Translations under genes and position numbers: made by a program
NCBI GenBank assembly: GCA_963734955.1
Contig: CAVTJO010000005.1
Span: 496,001 to 560,000, forward strand
Direction of reading: 5' to 3'
Length of the DNA stretch: 64,000 nt
DNA from: UBA11986 sp963734955
Lineage (GTDB): Bacteria; Bacteroidota; Ignavibacteria; UBA10030; UBA6906
Notes under the pieces: model-generated
The model's database searches: none
Told to the model about the DNA's origin: nothing
The model's input: only the letters and a program-made list of their open reading frames with translations
Shown here: positions 16,815-25,161 of the stretch, in pieces
How the letters are laid out: every line of letters begins with the position of its first letter
Position numbering within the stretch: position 1 is the stretch's first letter

Positions 16815-17842
16815 ACAAGGGATCCATTCAATATTTCTTTGAAGATTTCTTCGTCGGTCAGTCGTTTGATTGTCCGACCCCGCGTGTTCTCACGAACGCC
16901 GATCGCGTCGCTTATATCGCGTTCACGGGTGATCGGACGCCGCGGTTCTGCAGTGCAAAGGGTTTGATCCATCCACTGATTGTTTTCCACACGGTCCTCG
17001 GGCAGACTGTCCGGCAGGTCTCGCTGAATGCGCAGGCAAATCTTGGCTATGCCGAGATGATCTGGGGTGCATCAGTATCGATCGGCGACGAGATCCACAC
17101 GAAGGCACACATAGTCGGACTGAAGGAGAACAGCAACAAAAGAACCGGCATCGTGTACGTGAAGACGACGGCAGCGAACCAATGGGGAGAAACCGTACTT
17201 GAGTATTACCGCTGGGTGATGGTACGAAAGAATAGGGAGAATGCCACGGCCTTTCTTGGTGCACCTGTTGTTCCCGCTCTGGCAACCACGGTCACATCGG
17301 AACGATTACCGAAGCGTTCTCCCGACCCATTTTGCCCGAAGGCCACCGGCGGCAGATTCTTCTTCGATGATTACGAGACAGGCGAACGTATCTTCCACAT
17401 TGACGGAACAACCGTCAATGCCTCCGACCACATGAGCTTCACCAGGCTGTATCAGAACACGGCGCGTGTACACTTCGACGGAATCCTGACTGAGGGAAAG
17501 CCGCTCGTGTACGGCGGCCTTGCGATATCGCTCGGCTACGCACAAGCATTCAACGGTCTGGAGAACCGGGTTGGTATTGCTGCTGTGAACAGCGGGACGC
17601 ACGCAAATCCTGTGCATAGCGGTGATACGCTCTTCTCTTTCACCGATGTTCTTGAGAAGGCAAACATCTCCGATCGACTCGGCGCCCTCAGACTGCGGCT
17701 TGTCGTGGTCAAGAACGAACCACCGGACGCGTTGAAATCATTCGAAATCAAGCAGACCGTTGAGGGAAAACAAGCGTACAATGAACACGTTGTGCTAGAT
17801 CTCGATTATTGGGAGCCGATGATGAGAGTTCAACACAAATGA
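16811..17842 (+). CDS. mch: Mesaconyl-CoA hydratase (double-hotdog MaoC family)
   Basis: 343 residues, exactly the size of mesaconyl-CoA hydratases. Two hotdog halves are visible: the first includes FFVGQSFDCPTPRVLTNADR and ends near residue 150; the second begins DDYETGERIFHIDGTTVNAS, carries DHMSFTRLYQNTARVHFD (hydratase helix) and ends with YWEPMMR. It would hydrate mesaconyl-C1-CoA to beta-methylmalyl-CoA in the ethylmalonyl-CoA pathway. Starts with GTG overlapping the mcd stop, and its own stop overlaps the mutase ATG by four bases (17839-17842), so all three genes are translationally coupled. Family membership is clear; the specific substrate is inferred from neighbours. Confidence 0.88.
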   Translation: MNKGSIQYFFEDFFVGQSFDCPTPRVLTNADRVAYIAFTGDRTPRFCSAKGLIHPLIVFHTVLGQTVRQVSLNAQANLGYAEMIWGASVSIGDEIHTKAHIVGLKENSNKRTGIVYVKTTAANQWGETVLEYYRWVMVRKNRENATAFLGAPVVPALATTVTSERLPKRSPDPFCPKATGGRFFFDDYETGERIFHIDGTTVNASDHMSFTRLYQNTARVHFDGILTEGKPLVYGGLAISLGYAQAFNGLENRVGIAAVNSGTHANPVHSGDTLFSFTDVLEKANISDRLGALRLRLVVVKNEPPDALKSFEIKQTVEGKQAYNEHVVLDLDYWEPMMRVQHK

Positions 17843-19767
17843 GCGGGGCAAACGGACGGGGAAAGGCACCGTGGATCATCCGTACCTACGCTGGCTTCGG
17901 GTCTGCTGATGAGACCAACAAGCGCTTCCTGGCGAACCTGAAGAGCGGACAGACCGGCCTCTCGGTTGCGTTCGATCTCCCAACGCAGAACGGCTATGAC
18001 CCTGACGATGAAATGTCCCGGGGAGAAGTCGGGGGATGCGGCGTGAGCGTGGCACATCTCGGAGATATGCGCTGCCTGTTCGATGGGATCGATCCGGCCG
18101 TTGCCAACACTTCGATGACGATCAACTCCACAGCTCCTTTCATTCTTGCACTGTACCTGATCCTTGCGGAGGAGAATGGAATTCCATGGTCTGCCTTACG
18201 CGGAACCGTTCAGAACGATATGCTGAAGGAATTTGTCGCACGCGGGACGAGCATCTTCTCTCCATCAACTTCACTCCAACTCTCGACAGACCTCATCAGT
18301 TTCACGGCGGGCCATGTTCCCCAATGGAACCCGATCAACGTGTGTGGATACCACTACATGGAAAGCGGGGCGCAACCCCATGAAGAAATCGGTTACGCGT
18401 TCGGCAATGCCCTTTTGATCCTCGACAATATCAGACCGAAGCTTGACACGGAGCAGTTCAGAGATGTCGTTCGGAGGGTTTCTTTTTTTATCAACAGCGG
18501 CATCGAACTGGTTCCGGAGATATGCAAGGTGCGGGCATACGCGCAACTTTGGGGGGAAATTTGCAGGAGCGAGTATGGCATCGACGGCGTGAAATTTAGA
18601 GCTGGTTGTCAGGTACGGTCATTAGGATTGACGGCAAATCAACCCGAGAACAACATCGTCCGGATTGTGCTTGAAGCATTGCCGGTCCTGCTTTCCGCCG
18701 GTGCCCGGGTCAACGCCCTTCAACTTCCCGGATTCCGCGAGGCGCTGTCACTTCCCGACCGGATGGAACAGCAACTCAGCCTGCGTACTCAGCAGATTTT
18801 GATGCATGAGACAAAACTTGCCGCGTTCCCGGATATCTTTGATGGAAACGCGACGATTACATCACTCACCAATACAATCATGGCCGATGCGTCAGCCATT
18901 GCACTGCGGCTCCGAAGCTCGGGTTATGACGACGCCATTGTGGAGATCAATTCTCAACTGACAAGGGCAATGGTCGAACGCCAACACCGGATTGAAACGA
19001 AGAATGACATCGTCATTGGCGTCAACGAGTTTCTTGAACCTGTTGGACTGAGCGAACGACTTTCGCCCCAGCCCCCAACGGCTCAAGATCTCAGATTCGA
19101 ACAGCGCCGAATTGGCGAGATGCAAATGTGGAGAAGGCAACGTGACCCCGGGAAATGGACGGGTGCACGCGACAATTTGTTGTTGGCTGCAAGAAGTAGA
19201 GTAAACATCATGCCTGCAACACTCGAGTTCGCTCGTGCTGGAGGCACCGTCGGAGAATGGACCTCGACGATTGAAAGCGCTTCGACCGGGAGATTCAACG
19301 TGCCATTGAACCTCAACGCGTCGCGCTCTGTCTGCAACGATGATCTTCTACTCAATCGTGTGCGAATCGTTTTGGGAAAGGCAGGCCTCGACGGACACAA
19401 CAACGCCATCAAGTTGATCGCGATCGCCTGCCGCGATGCGGGAATGGAAGTGATCTTTGCAGGAATCAAGGCGAAGCCGGTGACACTGGTCAAAAGTGCA
19501 ATAGAAGAAGACGCGGACATCCTTGGCATTAGCTGTCTCTCAGGGGCACACAAAGAGACTGCGGCAGCGATTCTCAGCGCAAAGCGAGCACTCGGCGCGA
19601 GCGAGCTGAGGTTCATGATGGGAGGAATAATTCCCGATCACGATGTTCACGATTTACTCGATATGGGCGTCGACCTCGTCATTCAATCCGGCAAAGCCAC
19701 TCTCAGCGCCACTCTCACGATGATCAGGGACCTCGTAGCGGGAAAAAAATCGGTGCCCTTTCAATGA
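17839..19767 (+). CDS. ecm: Ethylmalonyl-CoA mutase (MeaA-type, adenosylcobalamin-dependent)
   Basis: 642 residues from the ATG at 17839. The TIM-barrel part shows WIIRTYAGFGSADETNKRF, LSVAFDLPTQNGYDPDDE, VAHLGDMRCLFDGIDP and NTSMTINSTAPF, the pattern of MeaA/Ecm rather than of methylmalonyl-CoA mutase large subunits. The C-terminal B12 domain (residues about 510-640) has GKAGLDGHNNAIKL, ISCLSGAH and MMGGIIPDHD. In the cobalamin motif DxHxxG the last Gly is Ala (DGHNNA), unusual because that Gly is normally conserved; the His lower axial ligand is present. Reaction: (2R)-ethylmalonyl-CoA to (2S)-methylsuccinyl-CoA. Last gene of the four-gene operon. No epimerase or malyl-CoA lyase gene is nearby. 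Confidence 0.9.
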   Translation: MSGANGRGKAPWIIRTYAGFGSADETNKRFLANLKSGQTGLSVAFDLPTQNGYDPDDEMSRGEVGGCGVSVAHLGDMRCLFDGIDPAVANTSMTINSTAPFILALYLILAEENGIPWSALRGTVQNDMLKEFVARGTSIFSPSTSLQLSTDLISFTAGHVPQWNPINVCGYHYMESGAQPHEEIGYAFGNALLILDNIRPKLDTEQFRDVVRRVSFFINSGIELVPEICKVRAYAQLWGEICRSEYGIDGVKFRAGCQVRSLGLTANQPENNIVRIVLEALPVLLSAGARVNALQLPGFREALSLPDRMEQQLSLRTQQILMHETKLAAFPDIFDGNATITSLTNTIMADASAIALRLRSSGYDDAIVEINSQLTRAMVERQHRIETKNDIVIGVNEFLEPVGLSERLSPQPPTAQDLRFEQRRIGEMQMWRRQRDPGKWTGARDNLLLAARSRVNIMPATLEFARAGGTVGEWTSTIESASTGRFNVPLNLNASRSVCNDDLLLNRVRIVLGKAGLDGHNNAIKLIAIACRDAGMEVIFAGIKAKPVTLVKSAIEEDADILGISCLSGAHKETAAAILSAKRALGASELRFMMGGIIPDHDVHDLLDMGVDLVIQSGKATLSATLTMIRDLVAGKKSVPFQ

Positions 19768-20090
19768 TTGTGATTCTCCCCACGGATGTTTCCTTCGGGA
19801 ATTGTATATTGATTGCAGTTTGACAGACGGGCACAGCCCATTCCACACGTGCTTCACGTCGGTCGAACATCTCGTCAAGAGATTTTTACACACAGCCTCC
19901 CGGGCTGAGCATCAACCACATTCGATCATCAAACACGACACGAAGTACATAAGCAGATTGTAAGACCCAGCTTTCATTCCCGATATTTCCGCAGGATCTC
20001 TTCCCTGCGTGGTTCAAGATCAGCACACAAGCTGAGTGACACCTGATTCAAGACATCACCAAACATTTTGAAGCGCACACGTTGAACACC
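19768..20090. other. Intergenic region before the secreted-protein island
   Basis: About 320 bases without a supported gene. A TATATT box at 19805-19810 has no good -35 partner and TTGACA at 19820-19825 has no good -10, so the metalloprotease promoter is not assigned. No clear terminator after ecm was found. Confidence 0.45.
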
Positions 20091-20621
20091 ATGTCCAGAA
20101 TTGCACTGTTCGTTCTCGTTACCGTGTTCGCCATTGTGTTCGCGATCAGCCTGACGAGCGCCGGCGCCATGCAATCATCCATTGCAAAGCTCAATACGCC
20201 GGACGATTCACGGACCACAGCGCACGCTCGCATTGATGCGCATGGAATTGTCCGCGCGATGTACAACATACGAACGAGGGCAACAGGCACCACACCCGAG
20301 GAGATCGCAAGGAACTTTCTCCAGACAAACGGCGATGCTTTCCACATCTCGAACACCACGATGTCATTGAGGGCAGGTGCGGTCCAGACCATTCCAGGAG
20401 GTTCCCACGTCCGCTTTACGCAGACTCTTGATGACGTCCCGGTGTTTCGAGGCGATGTTGTTGTGAGCATCAACACCACCGGTCAGGTCACGATGGTCGT
20501 CAACAATTTCAAGGACGGCATTCTTGTTCCATCCACAATCCCTTCCCTGTCCGAAACAGACGCTCTGCAGCGTCGCGCGCCAACGAGTTGGGATCAAGGG
20601 CCGAACGACAGGCAAACCTGA
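20091..20621 (+). CDS. Secreted gluzincin metalloprotease, N-terminal fragment (signal peptide and propeptide)
   Basis: Begins at the ATG at 20091 with a signal peptide (MSRIALFVLVTVFAIVFAIS) and continues as a fungalysin/thermolysin-type propeptide (TPEEIARNFLQTNGDAFHIS, VRFTQTLDDVPVFRGDVVVS). After DALQ at about 20570 the frame goes wrong (RRAPTSWDQG) while the next frame reads the expected ARQRVGIKGRTTGKPDEAKL. One extra base in CGTCGCGCGCC (about 20571-20581) explains it. The whole product would run 20091-22395, about 768 residues, with the propeptide cleaved after secretion. Confidence 0.8.
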   Translation: MSRIALFVLVTVFAIVFAISLTSAGAMQSSIAKLNTPDDSRTTAHARIDAHGIVRAMYNIRTRATGTTPEEIARNFLQTNGDAFHISNTTMSLRAGAVQTIPGGSHVRFTQTLDDVPVFRGDVVVSINTTGQVTMVVNNFKDGILVPSTIPSLSETDALQRRAPTSWDQGPNDRQT

Positions 20622-22395
20622 TGAAGCCAAACTTATGATCTTTCGATCGTCCAGCGGTGCCGATCATCTCGCTTACAGGGTGTCAATGACAAACGAAGAT
20701 CCACTCGGCGATTGGCAGGTGTTCGTCGATGCACTCAACGGAGAGGTGTTGGATGTTGAGGATCTTTTCGCCAACGAACATCGACAGGGTTCGGGCTACG
20801 TATATCTATCGGATCCGCTGAGCGCCGCACGAAAACTCTATGGGTCAGCCGGCTTTGTGGATAACAACGATGCCGATTCCGATTCGCTGACGGCTTACCG
20901 GTCACACGTAATTCTCGACTCATTGACGTATGAAGATGGAGTGTACAAGCTCAAAGGACCATACTGCGACGTGACTGATGTCGAGTCGCCAATTGATCCA
21001 CCATACTTCTCCGCAACCACTCCGGATGGATTCAACTATCTGCGCAGTGCCCAACAGTTTGAAGCAGTGAATGTTTACTATCACGTAACAAATGCCTACA
21101 AGCACCTGCTTGATCTCGGTTTTTCGATCCCATCGCTTACACAGATCCGCCTTGACCCGCACGGCTACCTGGGGCAGGATAACTCCCACTTCTGCCCTTC
21201 GGCAAACTGGATCGCATGGGGCGAAGGTGGAGTCGATGATGCTGAAGATGCGGATGTGATATGGCATGAATACGGTCACGCCATCATGTACAACGTTATC
21301 CCAACATGGGGCGGAGGCGAGTCGGGGGCATTGGGGGAAGGCTTCGGCGACTATTGGGCAGGATCATATTCACACTCTTTAAGTCAATGGACTCTGTCGG
21401 ACTACCAGTACAATTGGGTTTTCAATTGGGATGGTCACAATGCGTTCTGGCTTGGACGCATGTTGAACGATTCACGGACCTACCCGTTCGGCGGTCTGGA
21501 GATTCACACTGCAGGTCAAATCTGGTCATCAGCATTAATGGGGATATGGGGTGATCTTGGGCGGGACATTACCGACAGGCTCGTGGTGTCGAGTTTCTAT
21601 TATCTTGGGTCCGGCACAACAGGCCCCGACGCAGCACAAGCAATCATCCAGGCGGATCGCGATCTCTACGGTGGCGCCCATGTCCAGACTCTTGCATACT
21701 GGCTCGGTACGGTGAAGCACTTCATCGACCCGACAGCATTCGTTCCGGTTATTGCCCACACTCCCATATCGGGAAACCAGGGTGTACAAGGACCGTACGA
21801 CGTTCGTGCAACCATCACTTCGGAGCGGGGTTTGAACCAGCAGCGTGTTTGTGTTGTGTGGGGACGCGGGGAGTCGTTTACTGATTCCACGGTCATGGTC
21901 CCCACACAAACTCCGTCCGAATTCGAGGCTCTCATCCCGGGGAACGGGGTGGCCGGAACGATACACTATTATATATCCGCTGTCGACACAACCAACGTGG
22001 GCGCGACGCTCCCTCTCAACGCACCGGTTTCATCATTCGCTTTTGAAGTCACGGGACAAAGCGTATCAGCCGTCGGTGGAACAGCCAGTCAAATTCCCGC
22101 CGAGTACCGACTGAACCAGAATTACCCCAACCCGTTCAACCCAACAACTGCAATCTCGTACACTCTGCCCGCGGCTTCGATGGTAACGATCAAAGTGTAC
22201 AATACCCTTGGAGAAGAAATCGCAATACTGATGAACCGGGTTCAATCGGCAGGTTACCATGAAATAGTGTGGGATGGTCGAGACGACAAAGGATCGACTA
22301 TCAGCTCGGGTATGTACTTCTACCGACTCACGGCGACGGGTTACTCAAACAACCAAACGTTCGACGATCTCAAGAAAATGATATTGCTCAAATAG
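20524..22395 (+). CDS. Secreted gluzincin metalloprotease (M4/M36-like) with C-terminal sorting domain, main fragment
   Basis: Real homology starts about 20575. The end of the propeptide (HLAYRVSMTNEDPLGDWQVFVDA) is followed by the catalytic domain with the zinc motif HEYGH (His codon at 21265) and the second glutamate in GALGEGFGDYW, the HExxH...E arrangement of gluzincins. A ~100-residue Ig-like module follows (21720-22060, IAHTPISGN to PLNAPVSSFAFEV), also present in the 27179 protease. The last ~90 residues are the sorting/FlgD-like domain (NQNYPNPFNPTTAISYTLP ... KKMILLK). It should be exported by Sec and then carried across the outer membrane, probably by a type IX system. Family choice between M4 and M36 is uncertain. 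The nominal start at 20524 is an artefact of the break. Confidence 0.85.
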   Translation: MFHPQSLPCPKQTLCSVARQRVGIKGRTTGKPDEAKLMIFRSSSGADHLAYRVSMTNEDPLGDWQVFVDALNGEVLDVEDLFANEHRQGSGYVYLSDPLSAARKLYGSAGFVDNNDADSDSLTAYRSHVILDSLTYEDGVYKLKGPYCDVTDVESPIDPPYFSATTPDGFNYLRSAQQFEAVNVYYHVTNAYKHLLDLGFSIPSLTQIRLDPHGYLGQDNSHFCPSANWIAWGEGGVDDAEDADVIWHEYGHAIMYNVIPTWGGGESGALGEGFGDYWAGSYSHSLSQWTLSDYQYNWVFNWDGHNAFWLGRMLNDSRTYPFGGLEIHTAGQIWSSALMGIWGDLGRDITDRLVVSSFYYLGSGTTGPDAAQAIIQADRDLYGGAHVQTLAYWLGTVKHFIDPTAFVPVIAHTPISGNQGVQGPYDVRATITSERGLNQQRVCVVWGRGESFTDSTVMVPTQTPSEFEALIPGNGVAGTIHYYISAVDTTNVGATLPLNAPVSSFAFEVTGQSVSAVGGTASQIPAEYRLNQNYPNPFNPTTAISYTLPAASMVTIKVYNTLGEEIAILMNRVQSAGYHEIVWDGRDDKGSTISSGMYFYRLTATGYSNNQTFDDLKKMILLK

Positions 22396-22452
22396 GATTC
22401 CTCTCGCCCACCAGGCTGCTGCCGGAATGAGCAGTGGCCTTCCTAGATGCAC

Positions 22453-22482
22453 AAAAGCCGCAGGGACAACCCCGCGGCTTTT
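22453..22482. terminator. Bidirectional terminator between the metalloprotease and heavy-metal protein genes
   Basis: AAAAGCCGC(A)GGG, loop, CCC-GCGGCTTTT: a strong palindromic stem flanked by A and T runs, placed between two convergent genes, so it can serve both strands. Confidence 0.8.
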
Positions 22483-22505
22483 GTGTTGATCGTGACAACC
22501 GCGAT

Positions 22506-22934
22506 CTATTTCTTCTTGATCACCTTTGCTTTGGCAGACTTTCCTGTGCAGCAATCCGCCTTTGCTCCTTTCGGACAGTCCATCTTGCTGCCATCCTTCA
22601 CACAGTCCTTGTCCTCGGTGTGTGCCTTGGTCGCCTCAACTGTCTTTGTCTCATTGCCATCGTTATAGGTTACGCCGTAACCCGCATCCGCAATGGCTTC
22701 TGCCAACATGTGTGGAGTTGTTGACGAACTCGACACAAGCTCTACCTCGGCAGTTCCCTCCTTCAGGTCAACTTCAACGCCTTGAACATCCTGTACTTTC
22801 GTGAGCGCCGACTTGACCCTATCAGTGCAATTGTTACAATGCATGCCGGTCACAGTGAGATCCACTTTCTTGAGATCTCCTCCCGAAGCAAAGGCCACAG
22901 CGGTTATTGCAAGCACAACGAGGTATCGCATCAT
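22506..22934 (-). CDS. Secreted heavy-metal-associated (HMA) domain protein with Cys/Lys-rich tail
   Basis: 142 residues from the ATG at 22934, which has AAAGGG upstream; the open frame extends further but without signal-peptide character. A short signal peptide (MMRYLVVLAITAVAFASGG) precedes one HMA domain with the metal motif GMHCNNC (residues about 31-37) and the usual fold through ADAGYGV. The last ~45 residues contain five more cysteines spaced among Lys and Asp (DCVKDGSKMDCPKGAKADCC) and end KVIKKK, an extra low-complexity metal-binding-like tail. Periplasmic copper/mercury chaperone roles are typical of MerP-like domains; the metal here is unknown. It lies inside the secreted-protein island on the opposite strand. 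Confidence 0.82.
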   Translation of the reverse strand: MMRYLVVLAITAVAFASGGDLKKVDLTVTGMHCNNCTDRVKSALTKVQDVQGVEVDLKEGTAEVELVSSSSTTPHMLAEAIADAGYGVTYNDGNETKTVEATKAHTEDKDCVKDGSKMDCPKGAKADCCTGKSAKAKVIKKK

Positions 22935-23100
22935 CTCAAACCCTTTCAAAATATTGACCAATGGTACATCAGTGAACTGCGCCCAAACTGTATGCCAAGA
23001 TAACAGCATCGAGACTCAATTTCAAGGAGAATCATGGTCGAATTCCGTTGACTCTGTTTGACTGGTTCAGTACTTTGGCTCAAACCAACACACGGTGTGC

Positions 23101-24888
23101 ATGCGAATTCTCGCTGCAGTAGTAGTCTCTGAAATTATTCTCGGCGCCTTCGCCTCCTCCGCTGGCAAGTTGTCGGAGCGCCTCGAAACATCTCTTCGAG
23201 TATCGAAGGCAAGCGACCAGGTTATGGCCTGGGTATTTTTCATCGACAAGGGAAGTCGGGAGGCACTGAGGTCGAACGTCCCGTTCTCCGTTATCTCCGG
23301 CCGCTCCATGCTTCGGCGCCAGAAGATGGGACATGCCGAAGGTGTCGTCGACTATACCGACCTGCCTGTTGAAGAATCCTATGTTGAAGCTCTCTCTGAA
23401 GTGGGTGCACATGTCCGTCAGCGCTCCAGGTGGTTCAATTGCGCGAGCATCATGGCAACCCCCGCCCAGATCACCAGGATCAGTGGTCTTTCTTTTGTCT
23501 GGAAGCTGGATCTTGTATGGCGAGCACGAAGAAACCCGGAACCTCAGACCGATGCTCCAATTGTTCTCCCGCATCAGAGCGACAAGGTGCTTGATCTTGA
23601 CTATGGCCTCTCGTTCGATCAGGTGCACCTGATGAACATCCCTGCCGTGCACAATATGGGCAACTATGGCCAGGGTGTGATTATCGGCGATTTTGACAAC
23701 GGCTTCCGACTGCTGCAGCACGAAGCGTTTGATTCCCTCCGCTCCCGTATTATAGCGACGTACGACTTTGTGGACCACAAGGTGAGCGTTGTTCCGAACA
23801 ACCCGGATCCGGGTTTCGGCGCGCACGGAATCGTCACGCTCTCCACACTCGCCGGATTTGCTCCGGGGAACCTGATCGGTCCGGCATTTGGCGCACAGTT
23901 CATACTCGCGCGGACGGAAAACGACAGCAGCGAAACACCGATCGAGGAAGACAACTGGGTGGCGGCGATCGAATGGGCAGACAGTATCGGCGTGGATGTG
24001 ACAAGCACTTCCCTTGGTTATCTCACATACGATCCTCCCTACACAAGCTGGACATGGGAAAACATGAATGGCAACACGACACTGATCACACGTGCCGCTG
24101 ACTTGGCGGTTTCCAAGGGCATTGTTGTGGTCAACTCCGCGGGGAACAACGGCCTCAACACGGCACACAATACGCTGAACGCTCCCGCTGATGGAGACAG
24201 CGTCATTTCTGTCGGAGCTGTGACCCCAGCAGGGACACGCGCATACTTCAGCTCTGTCGGACCAACCACAAGCATCCCTCCGAGAATCAAACCGGATGTC
24301 ATGGCAACCGGAACGACCATTCGATGCGCGAGCGCAATTGACCCGCATGCATATCAATATCAGCAAGGAACCTCCCTCTCCTGCCCTCTCGCGGCCGGAG
24401 TCGCAGCGATGATTCTTCACGCAAAACCAACAGCCACGCCGATTGAAGTGGCCAATGCCATGCGTCTCACGGCAAGTCAAGCGAACACACCCGACAACCT
24501 CATGGGCTGGGGAGTAATCAATGCGCTGGCAGCGGTGAACTACATCAGGGGCGACACGGGCAACGGATTATCTCCTGGTGGATTCTCTCTGGCGAATGCA
24601 TACCCGAACCCATTCCCCACGCCGACGAATCCATCTCTAACAATCGGTTTCTCACTCCCAGAAGATTCGCATGTCACGATCACGATCTACAACACACTGG
24701 GTCAGGAGGTCCGCACGGTCTTGAACAACGACGAGCGAACTTCAGGGTCTTTGAACGATGTGAGATGGGACGGCGCAGACAAGCATGGCAAAACCGTGGC
24801 GAGCGGGGTGTATTTTTATCGTCTCGAAGCTGTCAGCATCTCCGGCAGGTCGTTCTCCAGCGTGAGGAAGTTGACAGTTCTCCGGTAG
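23101..24888 (+). CDS. Secreted S8 (subtilisin-like) serine protease 1, with C-terminal sorting domain
   Basis: 595 residues from the ATG at 23101 (a GTG at 23095 is also in frame). Signal peptide MRILAAVVVSEIILGAFA. An N-terminal pro-region (QVMAWVFFIDKGSREAL, DYTDLPVEESYVEAL) is shared with the next two proteases. The catalytic triad reads Asp199 in DFDNGF, His242 in GAHGIVT and Ser425 in GTSLSCPLAAG; the oxyanion Asn is in NSAGNNG. The C-terminal ~90 residues are a sorting domain variant (AYPNPFPTPTNPSLTIGFSL ... VRKLTVLR) lacking the usual NYPNPFNP and KKM-LLK wording. TTGACT (23048-23053) and TACTTT (23071-23076) 17 bp apart could be its promoter, but weakly. First of three tandem S8 genes. 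Confidence 0.9.
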   Translation: MRILAAVVVSEIILGAFASSAGKLSERLETSLRVSKASDQVMAWVFFIDKGSREALRSNVPFSVISGRSMLRRQKMGHAEGVVDYTDLPVEESYVEALSEVGAHVRQRSRWFNCASIMATPAQITRISGLSFVWKLDLVWRARRNPEPQTDAPIVLPHQSDKVLDLDYGLSFDQVHLMNIPAVHNMGNYGQGVIIGDFDNGFRLLQHEAFDSLRSRIIATYDFVDHKVSVVPNNPDPGFGAHGIVTLSTLAGFAPGNLIGPAFGAQFILARTENDSSETPIEEDNWVAAIEWADSIGVDVTSTSLGYLTYDPPYTSWTWENMNGNTTLITRAADLAVSKGIVVVNSAGNNGLNTAHNTLNAPADGDSVISVGAVTPAGTRAYFSSVGPTTSIPPRIKPDVMATGTTIRCASAIDPHAYQYQQGTSLSCPLAAGVAAMILHAKPTATPIEVANAMRLTASQANTPDNLMGWGVINALAAVNYIRGDTGNGLSPGGFSLANAYPNPFPTPTNPSLTIGFSLPEDSHVTITIYNTLGQEVRTVLNNDERTSGSLNDVRWDGADKHGKTVASGVYFYRLEAVSISGRSFSSVRKLTVLR

Positions 24889-24941
24889 ATATCTAACAGC
24901 ATCCCCACCTTTGTGGCTGATCCAACATCTTCTTCCCCTTT

Positions 24942-25063
24942 GGAGGCTGTCCAATAATTCGGAACAAGGTTGTAGTCGTAATCTTTAGATTGCGATTCCA
25001 GCTTGCATTCGCAGACTAAAAGTCTGCGGCTACCCATGAGGCATTTCTTTTGGGACAGCCTCC
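24942..25063. mobile_element. MITE-like element, 122 bp, with perfect terminal inverted repeats and 8-bp target duplication
   Basis: Left end GGAGGCTGTCC (24942-24952) and right end GGACAGCCTCC (25053-25063) are perfect 11-bp inverted repeats. Both are flanked by the same 8 bases TCCCCTTT (24934-24941 and 25064-25071), a target-site duplication. No transposase frame fits inside. Near the right end is a hairpin GCAGACT-AAA-AGTCTGC (25011-25027). It inserted between the first two S8 protease genes, just upstream of the second gene's promoter. The 8-bp duplication points to mobilisation by an insertion sequence family that makes 8-bp duplications; the parent IS is not in the window. Confidence 0.85.
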
Positions 25064-25078
25064 TCCCCTTTGGGTTCC

Positions 25079-25107
25079 TTGATTCTCTTTCCCACGTTCG
25101 GTATACT
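25079..25107 (+). promoter_or_regulatory. Promoter of the second S8 protease gene
   Basis: TTGATT (25079-25084), 17-bp spacer, TATACT (25102-25107), 54 bases before the start codon. The -35 box begins 8 bases after the MITE's target duplication, so the insertion separated it from the original upstream DNA. Confidence 0.6.
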
Positions 25108-25161
25108 TCACAACACGATTTTCGTTCAGTACTTGTTCCAGCACATCGAGGAGAAGGTCAG

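Noticed and set aside
23080..24480. 466-codon minus-strand frame across subtilase 1
   Set aside because: Antisense shadow rich in Cys, Arg and His; the plus strand encodes a full catalytic triad.
25003..25161. Extended N-terminus of subtilase 2
   Set aside because: The extra codons lie in the MITE and the promoter; the signal peptide and ribosome site support 25162.
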